Shown here: positions 1 to 7,653 of the stretch, one piece after another
Layout of the letters: each line of letters starts with the position of its first letter
Numbering within the stretch: the stretch's first letter is position 1
Origin: Bacteroidales bacterium
Lineage (GTDB): Bacteria; Bacteroidota; Bacteroidia; Bacteroidales; VadinHA17
Length of the DNA: 37,996 nt
Assembly: GCA_003157075.1 (NCBI GenBank)
Contig: PMIL01000298.1
Span: forward strand, 1-37,996
Direction: 5' to 3'
Translations under genes and position numbers: made by a program
The notes under the pieces: model-generated
What the model saw: the letters and a program-made list of their open reading frames with translations, nothing else
What the model was told of the DNA's origin: nothing
Databases searched by the model: none

Positions 1-144
1 ATCGCCGCTATAACAACACTTATCAGTATTCTTTACCAGAAAATCCATAATAAAAACTCTTACAGGATGTCCCAATGCCTTTGAGTATCGGGCAATCTTT
101 TCCTGATTATCAGTGTACACATTTACCTTTTCTTTTATCTCCAT
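1..144 (-). CDS. ArsR-family transcriptional regulator, N-terminal part (cut by window edge)
   Basis: Only the first 48 codons are inside the window; the gene reads off the left edge. The translation starts MEIKEKVNVY and contains ARYSKALGHPVRVFIMDFL followed by CCYSGD. The ALGHPxR.xI...L segment is the first helices of the ArsR/SmtB winged-helix domain, and a CCY.GD motif after it is typical of Bacteroidota ArsR proteins. The adjacent cysteines at residues 43 and 44 could contribute to sensing a thiophilic ligand such as arsenite, but this is inference. The start was chosen at the ATG at 144, because the ATG five bases upstream is followed by an early stop. A perfect inverted repeat lies 11 bases upstream, so autoregulation is likely. 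Metal or oxyanion specificity cannot be judged without the C-terminus and downstream genes. Confidence 0.8.
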   Translation of the reverse strand, partial: MEIKEKVNVYTDNQEKIARYSKALGHPVRVFIMDFLVKNTDKCCYSGD

Positions 145-154
145 TTCATTTAGT

Positions 155-174
155 GTTTCGTCTAATTACGAAAC
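155..174 (-). promoter_or_regulatory. Palindromic operator of the ArsR-family gene
   Basis: GTTTCGT (155-161) and ACGAAAC (168-174) form a perfect 7-base inverted repeat with a 6-base AT-rich spacer. It sits 11 bases upstream of the ArsR start codon, where a repressor would cover the transcription start. The size and symmetry suit a dimeric winged-helix repressor. Confidence 0.6.
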
Positions 175-181
175 GAAGATA
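174..181 (-). promoter_or_regulatory. Possible -7 box for the ArsR-family gene
   Basis: On the minus strand this reads TATCTTCG, one base away from the Bacteroidota -7 consensus TAnnTTTG. It directly abuts the palindromic operator, which would place the operator over the start of transcription. A TTG about 17 bases further upstream is a weak -33 candidate. Confidence 0.35.
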
Positions 182-492
182 TAATAAATTTTTATGTGCA
201 ATGGTTTTATTTTCTTTTTATTAAAAATAATGGAAATCACCTTAGCTCTACTGCAGTAATTTTTTAGCTTGATAATTCTTACGATACCCAAAAAAGTAAC
301 TGGTTTTTTGGTGGTAAAACTTAGGAGGGAGTCTTTGATTATAATTAATTAAATATCAGACATTAAAAAAATTATAATTATTTTGGGGAAGATATTGTGA
401 TATTCCTTCATAAATCTATTCTTTTTTATCTTTCTAGATAACCGGTGTTTATTTATTTCTTTTTATCAGAGCTGTCTCCAGGTTTACTTTTT

Positions 493-530
493 AAAACGCA
501 ACTTAGCACATTATCAGCGGATTGCGTTTT
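493..530 (-). terminator. Stem-loop terminator candidate downstream of the DUF1080 gene
   Basis: AAAACGCAA (493-501) and TTGCGTTTT (522-530) form a perfect 9-base stem with a 20-base loop. T-rich sequence follows the stem on the plus strand, and the stem itself ends in TTTT on either strand. It lies 27 bases past the stop codon of the minus-strand DUF1080 gene, the expected terminator position. The loop is long, so efficiency is uncertain. Confidence 0.45.
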
Positions 531-556
531 TTCTTATGTGTACTGAAATTCCCTTA

Positions 557-1600
557 TTATTTTATAATGGGTGTCAACACAATATTTTTATATTCAACTT
601 TCCCATGGTCACCCTGTAGGTATATTGGTCCTGCAGCAAAAACATCGGAGAGTAATGCCCCTCCTGTTGGTCCATAAACCGGCTGATTATCAATTATTTT
701 AGTCCCGTTCAGAATAACTGTTATATGACGGTCACAAAGTGTAATATCGAAAGTCTGCCAGGTACCGGCAGGTTTTTCTGCGTTTACTGTTGGTTTGATC
801 CTGCTATAAACTGCTCCCATATTATGAGAATCCAACTCTTTCTTATAAGAATCAAAAACCTGTATTTCGTACATGCCACGAAGATAAATACCACTATTAC
901 TTTCTGCGGGTACATTAACTTCGATCTTCAGGTTAAAATCTTCAAATACCTGCTCCGTTCTTAAGTTTCCATAACTGATATGTGGTTTCCCTTCGTTCTG
1001 AACAGGATTATTTACTAAAATACCATCTACAACCGAAAAGCCATTCACCTGCTTCTCGTTAGTCAATTTCCAACCTTTCAGGTCCTTTGAGTTAAATAAT
1101 GTTACAGGCGCTCCGAATTTAACTTTGGAGAGATCAGGCGCTGGAGGTGGAGGTGGCAATTTTGTACCACTGAATTCTGTAGTATCAATACCTGATCCAT
1201 TACTACGTGGGTTCAACAGAATACCAGTAATTTTTTCACCATTTTTTGTAATTTCAAGCCAGTCAGTAATAATCTGTGTCTTAAGAGGATTACCATTGTC
1301 ATCTTTTTTACGGACTACATTATTCGATCGTGTAACCATCAGGATATTGCCTTTTGCCATAAAAATATCTGAAACCGGTAAAACACTTCCTCCGCCCCAA
1401 AGTATATCACCATCGAGATAGTTTTCTTCCTGTCTTACTTCAAGCCAGCCTACTGAGCCTCCCTTAATATCGATTGTCCATTGTCCCAGAAATTCAGAAA
1501 TATCTGTTTTTTTAACCGGATTAGTTTTGGTTTCAACTTTACAAGATGTAATTGATAATGAAGCCAATAATGATGCAAACAAAATACAAGTGGTTTTCAT
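557..1600 (-). CDS. DUF1080 (3-keto-disaccharide hydrolase) domain lipoprotein
   Basis: A 347-residue lipoprotein with a lipobox ending at Cys20 (SITSC). Residues about 36-146 form a small beta-rich domain (GQWTID... WLEV... GDILWGGGSVLPV) resembling lipocalin-like N-terminal domains. A proline-rich linker at 149-155 joins it to a DUF1080 domain at about 163-345, recognisable by VTLFNSKDLKGWK, FNLKIEVNVPAESNSGIYLRG, YEIQVFDS and the C-terminal IYLQGDHGKVEYKNI. DUF1080 proteins have a concanavalin-like fold, and characterised members cleave 3-keto-glycosides made by Gfo/Idh/MocA-type oxidoreductases. One such oxidoreductase is at 25215-26567, so the two could act in the same pathway; this is inference. 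The protein is probably periplasm- or outer-membrane-anchored. A terminator candidate follows the gene. Confidence 0.85.
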   Translation of the reverse strand: MKTTCILFASLLASLSITSCKVETKTNPVKKTDISEFLGQWTIDIKGGSVGWLEVRQEENYLDGDILWGGGSVLPVSDIFMAKGNILMVTRSNNVVRKKDDNGNPLKTQIITDWLEITKNGEKITGILLNPRSNGSGIDTTEFSGTKLPPPPPAPDLSKVKFGAPVTLFNSKDLKGWKLTNEKQVNGFSVVDGILVNNPVQNEGKPHISYGNLRTEQVFEDFNLKIEVNVPAESNSGIYLRGMYEIQVFDSYKKELDSHNMGAVYSRIKPTVNAEKPAGTWQTFDITLCDRHITVILNGTKIIDNQPVYGPTGGALLSDVFAAGPIYLQGDHGKVEYKNIVLTPIIK

Positions 1601-1645
1601 AATGCTGATTATTAGGTAGATAATTGGATTGAAATATAGAGCATA

Positions 1646-1800
1646 TTAAAAATCCCAGTCATTCTGGTATGGTTCCATGATTGACTTATAAGAGTTTTCG
1701 TCATTGGTGAGTTTCATGTTTATACCAGCCTTCTCGATCTATTTTCGAGCTCTGACGGTAATATTCCCTGCATGGGATCCAATTGTTAAATCATTATAAG
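1646..1800 (-). pseudogene. Decayed 3' end of an exported enzyme gene (possibly glycoside hydrolase, GH2-type C-terminal domain)
   Basis: On the minus strand one frame reads YNDLTIGSHAGNITVRARK, then a TAG stop at 1739-1741, then IEKAGINMKLTNDENSYK and on to PYQNDWDF before a natural TAA at 1646-1648. The SHAGNITVRAR stretch looks like the last strands of the Ig-like domain that closes many Bacteroidota GH2 beta-galactosidase-like enzymes (pattern H.G.I.V.A....L). No start codon or upstream domain remains. The protein-like composition on both sides of the stop and the natural end argue for a remnant rather than chance. The family assignment is a guess from a short segment. Confidence 0.5.
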
Positions 1801-1888
1801 ATTTGCTAATGCAATGTAAAATAAAAACTTGAAAATTGATAGTATTTGAATCAATAATCAGTTCCTCTTTAAAGTTAATCCAAAAGTC

Positions 1889-1930
1889 CGGCTGTCGAAT
1901 GCATTATCTGTTTAAAAATCGGCTGTCCGA
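1889..1930 (+). repeat. Direct repeat CGGCTGTC upstream of the DUF5107 gene
   Basis: CGGCTGTC occurs at 1889-1896 and 1920-1927, exactly 31 bases apart, about three helical turns. The second copy is embedded in an inverted repeat, TCGG (1919-1922) and CCGA (1927-1930). It lies 77-118 bases upstream of the start at 2007, a plausible place for an activator or repressor site. Function is unproven. Confidence 0.3.
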
Positions 1931-2006
1931 CTAATTTTATTTCTGTAATTTTACCCATGTTGTACTTGTTTTTCGCAATTATTAGCTTAAAAAATCAATC
2001 CTGATT

Positions 2007-5000
2007 ATGAAACTAACTACCTTTTTGCTTCTAATATGTTTTACAGCCTATGCCGAAGACGGGTATTCCCAGGCAGAAAAGCCAGGAGTCAGTGGTCTTG
2101 TGAAAGGAAGCGTGATAAGGGAAGTTGAGCGCCCGATGACAACTTATCCCTATTCCGATCCCGATCCGGTGGCACGGCCGGGCAGAGTATATCCCTATTT
2201 CAGGTTCGATGGCTTTACAAACAAGTCTGAAATGAGAAACTGGAAGATGGTTGAGCTTGAGAATAACTATATAAAGCTCGCGGTAATGCCAGAAATGGGC
2301 GGGAAGGTATGGGAGGCTATTGAAAAGTCGAGGCAGTATCCATTTGTCTTTTCCACTCATGTGGTTAAGTTCAGGGATATTTCATTAAGAGGAGCATGGA
2401 CCACAGGAGGGCTGGAATTCAATTTTGGCGATATAGGACATGCTACAACAACTGCAACTCCAGTTGATTACTTTACGAGAACCAATGCCGACGGCAGTGT
2501 CAGCTGTTTTATCGGAGCTACTGAATGGGCATCACGGACTACATGGAGGGTGGAGATAAGGCTTGATTCCGGTAAAGCCTATTTTACCACACGTTCATGG
2601 TGGTATAACGACACCCCGGTTGAACAGGAGTTCTACCATTGGATTAATGCAGGATTTAAAGCGGATGGCAATCTAGAGTTTATCTTTCCTGGGACTCACC
2701 ATGTTGGACATGGTGGGGAATATGATACCTGGCCTTTAGACTCGGTGGGCAGGGAAATCTCGTTTTACGGGAAGAATAATTTCGGGAGCTATAAATCCTA
2801 CCATATTGTAGGACGTCCTTCGAATTTTTACGGAGGGTACTGGCACAATGATGAAATGGGATTCGGACGATACTCTCCCTATTTTGAAAAGCTCGGCAAG
2901 AAAGTATGGATCCTTGGCCTATCGCAGGAAGGAACTAGATGGGAAAATCTTCTGGGAGACAAAGACGGACTGAATGTTGAGCTACAGTCTGGTCGTCTAT
3001 TCACTCAGGCTTCGCGAGGAAGTGAGCTTACTCCGTTCAAGCATGTAGGCTTTGCTCCATATACTGCTGATGCATGGAATGATTCCTGGTTTCCGGTTAA
3101 GCAGACACGAGGCATGACGAATGCATCCCTCAGGGGAGCTCTGAATATAAGGGTTGAAGGTAAATGGCTAAAGATTGACTGGATGTCGCTTGAAAATCAA
3201 TCCGATACTCTTGATGTCCTGTACTCCGGTACTTCTTTGCTTAGAAGACATCTCGCACTGCGGCCAATGCAGCTTTTCAGGGATTCAATAAAATGGACTG
3301 TTAATATTGATAAGGTTGCTGTAAAGCTTGGCCATGATCTGTTGACTGATGATCCAGGAGATTCACTCAACCGTCCACTCCGGGCTCCCGAGAATTTTGA
3401 CTGGCGGTCGGAGTATGGGTTACTTTTGAAGGGCACCGACCTTAGCAGGCAGAAGGATTATAATGAGGCTGAAGAGTACTTCATGAAGTCTCTCGCTAAA
3501 GATCCAAATTTTGTGCCTGCACTTGGCCAGATGGCGCAGATTAAATACAGAGAGGGACTCTATGAAATGGCCCGGTCATTTGCCGGAAAGGCCCTTGCTG
3601 TCGACACATATGATCCACTGGCCAATTACTTTTGGGGCCTTTCTAGTGAGAAGACCGGGAGTGACGCTGACGCACTCGACGGTTTTTCTGTAGCAACTCT
3701 CTCTCCGGAATTCAGAAAGGCTGCCTGGCTTCGCATTGCCTACCTTAATATCAGGAAAAAGAACTGGAAAGAGGCTGAGAATTTAATAAGCAAATGTGTT
3801 GACGGCTATCCGATGGATGAGAATGCCATTGTTGTAAAGGCATTAATAGACCGAAAGCATGGAAAGAGTGCATCTGCAATTAACTCTCTGAACGAGCTTC
3901 TGGCAGTTGATCCCCTGAACCATTTTGCACAGTTTGAGAAGTACATGATTACTGGAGCTGGAGCTGATAAAGATGATTTCGTAAAATATATCCGGCAGGA
4001 AATGCCGCACGAAACCTTCATAGAGATGGCTATCCGGTATTATGAATGGAATATGGAGGAGGAGTCATTAAGGATCCTTAACCTTGCACCGGTTCATCCG
4101 ATGGTGCAATTATGGCAGGCCTGGCTTCTCGACAGGGCAGGAAAGAAATCAGAATCGGATAATAAACTGATGCTGGCAATGGCTGCCTCACCTGAACTTG
4201 TTTTTCCCTTCCGGCCTGAAATGACAGAGTTATTTTCATGGGCTTCCAGGCAGAAGCCAGACTGGAAATGGAGCTATTATAAAGCATTGATTCTCTGGCA
4301 GAACAACCAGGTTGAAGCTGCAAAATCTATCTTTGATTCTTGCGGTACTCAGCCAGATTTTGTTCCCTTTTATCTTGCTAAGGCAGAACTTTTCAGGAGT
4401 GATTCTCTGGCAGCCAGAGCTGCACTTGAAAAGGCATATCAGCTTGACCCTCAGCAATGGCGGACAGGCTACAGGCTTGCGCAGTATTATATTTCAAATA
4501 ATCGGCTTTCTGATGCAAGAGTGGTCACCGCTAAGAATTATAAGGTTCATCCATCAAGCTTTATAACAGGATTGCAGTATGCCCAGGTCCTGAAGCTTGG
4601 GGGTCTGTATTCCGATGCCCTTGACGTGCTGGCCCGGCTTCAGATGCTTCCTTCTGAGGGAGATGTAAATGCCCATTCATTATTCAGGGAAACAAATATC
4701 CTCATGGCTCTTGAATATATGAAGACGGGGAAATGGAAGAAAGCGGTTGTTTCACTTAACCAGGCAGAGACCTGGCCTGAAAACCTGTTTTCAGGCGAAC
4801 CCTATCTCGCTGATAACAGGACAACAAAGTTCTTACGAGCCTATTGTTTCAGCAGGCTTAAGATTCAGCCCGAGGTTGATAAGGCCTTTGCCGATATAAG
4901 TTCTTATAAAAATCCCGATGGATGGACAAGTAATTTTGGTAACCGTCTTACTGAAATTATTGCCGGAGGGAGCCGTGACTATAAAAAAATCGCAGAAACG

Positions 5001-5066
5001 CTTTTGAATCAAAATGCTAAGGACAGGGACAATGAGATCCTCTCTGTCTTCATGACAATTCTGTAA
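2007..5066 (+). CDS. Exported DUF5107 domain protein with TPR repeats
   Basis: A 1019-residue protein with a signal peptide (about 1-22, ending GYSQ). Residues about 80-390 match the DUF5107 family: ELENNYIKLAVMPEMGGKV, then FSTHVVKFRDISLRGAW, TTGGLEFNFGDIGH and TRGMTNASLRGALN. The N-terminal part resembles the galactose-mutarotase-like beta-sandwich found in carbohydrate-active enzymes (N..I.L.V.P..GG.V). From about residue 470 to the end there are repeated helical units (QKDYNEAEEYFMKSLAKDPN, EGLYEMARSFAGKALAVDTY), typical tetratricopeptide repeats. The biochemical role of the family is not known to me; glycan recognition or hydrolysis is likely. By eye the gene is richer in GC than those at 13-20 kb. 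It converges on the amidohydrolase pair with 42 bases between stops. Confidence 0.8.
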   Translation: MKLTTFLLLICFTAYAEDGYSQAEKPGVSGLVKGSVIREVERPMTTYPYSDPDPVARPGRVYPYFRFDGFTNKSEMRNWKMVELENNYIKLAVMPEMGGKVWEAIEKSRQYPFVFSTHVVKFRDISLRGAWTTGGLEFNFGDIGHATTTATPVDYFTRTNADGSVSCFIGATEWASRTTWRVEIRLDSGKAYFTTRSWWYNDTPVEQEFYHWINAGFKADGNLEFIFPGTHHVGHGGEYDTWPLDSVGREISFYGKNNFGSYKSYHIVGRPSNFYGGYWHNDEMGFGRYSPYFEKLGKKVWILGLSQEGTRWENLLGDKDGLNVELQSGRLFTQASRGSELTPFKHVGFAPYTADAWNDSWFPVKQTRGMTNASLRGALNIRVEGKWLKIDWMSLENQSDTLDVLYSGTSLLRRHLALRPMQLFRDSIKWTVNIDKVAVKLGHDLLTDDPGDSLNRPLRAPENFDWRSEYGLLLKGTDLSRQKDYNEAEEYFMKSLAKDPNFVPALGQMAQIKYREGLYEMARSFAGKALAVDTYDPLANYFWGLSSEKTGSDADALDGFSVATLSPEFRKAAWLRIAYLNIRKKNWKEAENLISKCVDGYPMDENAIVVKALIDRKHGKSASAINSLNELLAVDPLNHFAQFEKYMITGAGADKDDFVKYIRQEMPHETFIEMAIRYYEWNMEEESLRILNLAPVHPMVQLWQAWLLDRAGKKSESDNKLMLAMAASPELVFPFRPEMTELFSWASRQKPDWKWSYYKALILWQNNQVEAAKSIFDSCGTQPDFVPFYLAKAELFRSDSLAARAALEKAYQLDPQQWRTGYRLAQYYISNNRLSDARVVTAKNYKVHPSSFITGLQYAQVLKLGGLYSDALDVLARLQMLPSEGDVNAHSLFRETNILMALEYMKTGKWKKAVVSLNQAETWPENLFSGEPYLADNRTTKFLRAYCFSRLKIQPEVDKAFADISSYKNPDGWTSNFGNRLTEIIAGGSRDYKKIAETLLNQNAKDRDNEILSVFMTIL

Positions 5067-5108
5067 AATCTTACGTATATAGCTATTCTCTGAAATCTCC
5101 TGCATAGA

Positions 5109-6272
5109 TCAGGCTACTCCGAAACGATCGAGCTTATAGAATTTGTACGCATTATCCCAATAGATCTTTTTAAGAACAGCTGGATCCAGGCCTATGCCAT
5201 CAATTTTCCACTTTCCCTGAATTGGCGTTGGATGATCAAATTGCTTATCAACTGTCTGAAAATACTTCCAGTGAATTTCATAAAACTTATGGTCCTCCTC
5301 AAGAGTGAAATTTTTGCATGGCCCCGCGCCCTGTACATCACAACCATTCCAGTAGGCCATATCAGTTCCGAACATAATCCGATCCTGGTATTTTGTGAAA
5401 AAATCGTGTCCTTCGCTGGCCGGATGTTTGCCAAGCTCGCCTATCCTTGCTGCGGTATCGAGTGAAAGGTTAGGGATCTCATCGAGCCATTTGCCTACCT
5501 CCTTAAGGTTCTCGGAATAGCCGCCAACATGGACAGCCACAAATTGTATATTGCTGAATTTCCTGTAAACGTTATTAACCTGATTAAAAAGAGTATCCAG
5601 AGGAGGGTATTTATTCTTGTCAGCAAACGACCATTCTGGGTGAAGCTTCAGTTCATCCCAGCGTTCATTTTCTGAATTCCATGGTTCGAAAAAGGCTACG
5701 GGATCGCCTGTATGAAATGCAACCGGGATACCCAATTTCTCAGCCCTTTCCCAGATGGGGAATAACCGGGGATCGTCTATGGTTATTAGTTTGCCCTCAT
5801 GATCCTTCGCTTCGAGTCCCAGCTGTTTAAGATTCTTAAGGGCGATAGCCCCTGCATTTACAGCTTTTTTGAGCATGTCGGGGGCATTTCTGAAGAAATC
5901 AGGATCAGTTTCAGCCAGCGACCAGTCAAATGTATAGTGAAGGCCAAGCCTGTTTTTGTAAGGTTTTATTGAATCTATTATTTCATAGAATGCCTTGTCG
6001 CCTACATATTGGTTGGGATCATCACCTGAGATGGATGCGATAATTACTCCATACTTTATGCAGTTATCATCCATTACCTCAAGCGCTTTTTTCACCTTGG
6101 CGGGTGTGACATGAATATGGGCATCGATAACTCTGCCACCTGCTATTCTTGAGTTCTGTTTAGCCTGACCAGGACTGCAGTCGGTCAGGCTTGCCAATGA
6201 AATCGCTGCTGCTCCCATACTGCCGACACTAGTGTAAGCCTTTACTCCACAAGGATGGATTAGTGCAGTCAT
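5109..6272 (-). CDS. Exported amidohydrolase_2-family protein (metal-dependent hydrolase)
   Basis: A 387-residue TIM-barrel amidohydrolase of the Amidohydrolase_2 (PF04909) type. Metal-binding motifs are visible: DAHIH at 50-54, FHTGDP with His187, AVHVGG with His248, and FGTDMAYW with Asp304. Related enzymes include lactonases and ACMSD-like decarboxylases, so the substrate cannot be named. The N-terminus is odd: SMGAAAISLASLTDC resembles the hydrophobic core and lipobox of a Tat-type lipoprotein signal ending at Cys32, but the preceding residues (MTALIHPCGVKAYTSVG) lack the RR motif and positive charge expected. The start may be mis-set or the signal eroded. It lies 12 bases downstream of the neighbouring amidohydrolase gene and is probably co-transcribed with it. 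Confidence 0.8.
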   Translation of the reverse strand: MTALIHPCGVKAYTSVGSMGAAAISLASLTDCSPGQAKQNSRIAGGRVIDAHIHVTPAKVKKALEVMDDNCIKYGVIIASISGDDPNQYVGDKAFYEIIDSIKPYKNRLGLHYTFDWSLAETDPDFFRNAPDMLKKAVNAGAIALKNLKQLGLEAKDHEGKLITIDDPRLFPIWERAEKLGIPVAFHTGDPVAFFEPWNSENERWDELKLHPEWSFADKNKYPPLDTLFNQVNNVYRKFSNIQFVAVHVGGYSENLKEVGKWLDEIPNLSLDTAARIGELGKHPASEGHDFFTKYQDRIMFGTDMAYWNGCDVQGAGPCKNFTLEEDHKFYEIHWKYFQTVDKQFDHPTPIQGKWKIDGIGLDPAVLKKIYWDNAYKFYKLDRFGVA

Positions 6273-6284
6273 GTCAATACTATC

Positions 6285-7388
6285 TCATTTAATGATACCG
6301 ACTGCATTATCATGATAAAGTTTTTTCAATACTTGTTTTGAAAGCCCGAATCCATTCAGTGCCCAATGATATCCAAAGAGCTCTGTTTCATAAAAATGTT
6401 CATCATTCGATTCAAGTATACGGAATGTGATTTTATACATAGAAGTATTATAACTCATATCTGTACCATATACAAGCCTGTCCTGGTATTTATCATAAAA
6501 AGTTTTCATGTAACGCGGAATGGTTGCTGATTCAGCATAGCGTGCTGAAATATCTGAATAAAGGTTAGGGTATTTATCCAAAAGCCTTCCCAGTCTGTCA
6601 ATATCATGATTAAGATTCGCGAAATGGCAGGCAATAAATATGGTTTTTGGATTATTTTTCACGGCATTTTCAAGCGACTGAATTAAAGCATCAAAACCTA
6701 TGATTCCTGTTACGGTCATATCTACCTTCCATGTCTCTGCATTCATCAGTCCATCATTTGTTGAATCCAATTTTTCATACATCCAGATAGGATCAGCAAC
6801 ATGAATATTAACAGGCATATGAAGTTCAGCACATTTCTCAAACAGCGATTTCATACGCGGATCATCAAAATGCATCCCGAATGCCTTTACCGGTTCAGAA
6901 TAAAATAAACCCAATCCTTTATCCCCTTCTTCTCCAACTCCCCTAGCTCCCATCCTATAACATCTTTCCAGTTCTTTTACAGCGGCGGGACCAAACCCTG
7001 GTTTGTCATATCCAGTATAGTCAAAACCGCACCAGATCTCAAATCGGTGCTTATATCTGGCATATTTATGAACTATTGAATCAAATTTAGATCCTGTAGC
7101 ACATGACAAAACAATAGTCTTTTCAATACCGCAGAGATCCATGTTTTTAACCCATTGGTCGACATCCGCATCAGTGGCGGCATAATCATGCGAATGCATA
7201 TCAATAACCGGAAATGCTGCCCTGGCAACGTGCGTTACTGGAATTTTATAAATTGATACAGGTCTGTAATTCTTAAGCAACAGGTTATCTGCATTCTGTG
7301 CTAAAACCGGGTGGCTAATTATTGAAATGCAGTATAAAATGAAAATTAGTGACATTCCCCTTTTTGATTGAATTATTATCTTCCTCAT
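6285..7388 (-). CDS. Exported amidohydrolase_2-family protein
   Basis: A 367-residue member of the metal-dependent amidohydrolase superfamily. It has a signal peptide ending HPVLAQ at about residue 31. The metal ligands are in place: DMHSH at 63-67, His196 in NIHVADP, His255 in IACHFANLN, and Asp310 in VYGTDMSY. The segment ALNGFGLSKQVLKKLYHDNA near the end matches the family's usual C-terminal helix, and the downstream gene has the equivalent DGIGLDPAVLKKIYWDNA. The two are paralogs in tandem, likely one operon. The substrate is unknown; lactone hydrolysis or decarboxylation are the common chemistries. The gene is read divergently from the sialidase-like gene at 7654. Confidence 0.82.
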   Translation of the reverse strand: MRKIIIQSKRGMSLIFILYCISIISHPVLAQNADNLLLKNYRPVSIYKIPVTHVARAAFPVIDMHSHDYAATDADVDQWVKNMDLCGIEKTIVLSCATGSKFDSIVHKYARYKHRFEIWCGFDYTGYDKPGFGPAAVKELERCYRMGARGVGEEGDKGLGLFYSEPVKAFGMHFDDPRMKSLFEKCAELHMPVNIHVADPIWMYEKLDSTNDGLMNAETWKVDMTVTGIIGFDALIQSLENAVKNNPKTIFIACHFANLNHDIDRLGRLLDKYPNLYSDISARYAESATIPRYMKTFYDKYQDRLVYGTDMSYNTSMYKITFRILESNDEHFYETELFGYHWALNGFGLSKQVLKKLYHDNAVGIIK

Positions 7389-7520
7389 AATTTTGTAGCA
7401 TTTAGAGTATTTGAATCTGGCATTGTTCAGAACATAATGAATTAACTAAATCGTAATGTGACATACTGAATATTATTATTAAAAGCTATTATTAACTTGC
7501 AATTAAACATCAAAAGCTTT

Positions 7521-7528
7521 CAAATGTA
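7521..7528 (-). promoter_or_regulatory. Candidate -7 box for the amidohydrolase pair
   Basis: Minus-strand TACATTTG is an exact match to the Bacteroidota -7 consensus TAnnTTTG. It lies about 130 bases upstream of the start codon at 7388. No TTTG -33 element is visible at the usual spacing, so confidence is low. Confidence 0.3.
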
Positions 7529-7564
7529 AATATATTTCTTTTATTACATTGCTTAATGATTTAT

Positions 7565-7572
7565 TATATTTG
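7565..7572 (+). promoter_or_regulatory. Candidate -7 box for the sialidase-like gene
   Basis: TATATTTG matches TAnnTTTG exactly and lies about 80 bases upstream of the start at 7654. Together with the minus-strand box at 7521-7528 it would make a divergent promoter region. No good -33 element is seen. Confidence 0.35.
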
Positions 7573-7653
7573 AGTTTGTATTTGCCTGAGCTCATATTAG
7601 TACTAATTTATAAAATTGAGTCAGAATTTTAGAATAATAAACAGGTATAAATA

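Larger units (their letters stand above)
145..556. other. Intergenic region between the ArsR-family gene and the DUF1080 lipoprotein
   Basis: This AT-rich stretch of 412 bases holds the ArsR-family operator and -7 box at its left end and a hairpin at 493-530 near its right end. Between about 200 and 490 I see no open frame with protein-like content, no RNA gene and no clear repeat. Confidence 0.5.
1601..2006. other. Intergenic region holding a gene remnant and short repeats
   Basis: The 406 bases between two divergent genes are not empty. Positions 1646-1800 carry a decayed minus-strand coding remnant. Positions 1889-1930 carry two copies of CGGCTGTC. No strong -33/-7 pair was found for either flanking gene; TAATTTTA at about 1945 is a weak -7 candidate for the plus-strand gene at 2007. 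Confidence 0.5.

Noticed and set aside
1125-1421. 98-codon plus-strand open frame opposite the DUF1080 gene
   Set aside because: It lies entirely antisense to a gene with clear lipoprotein and domain signatures; its translation is rich in Ser, Pro and Ile with no motif or signal.
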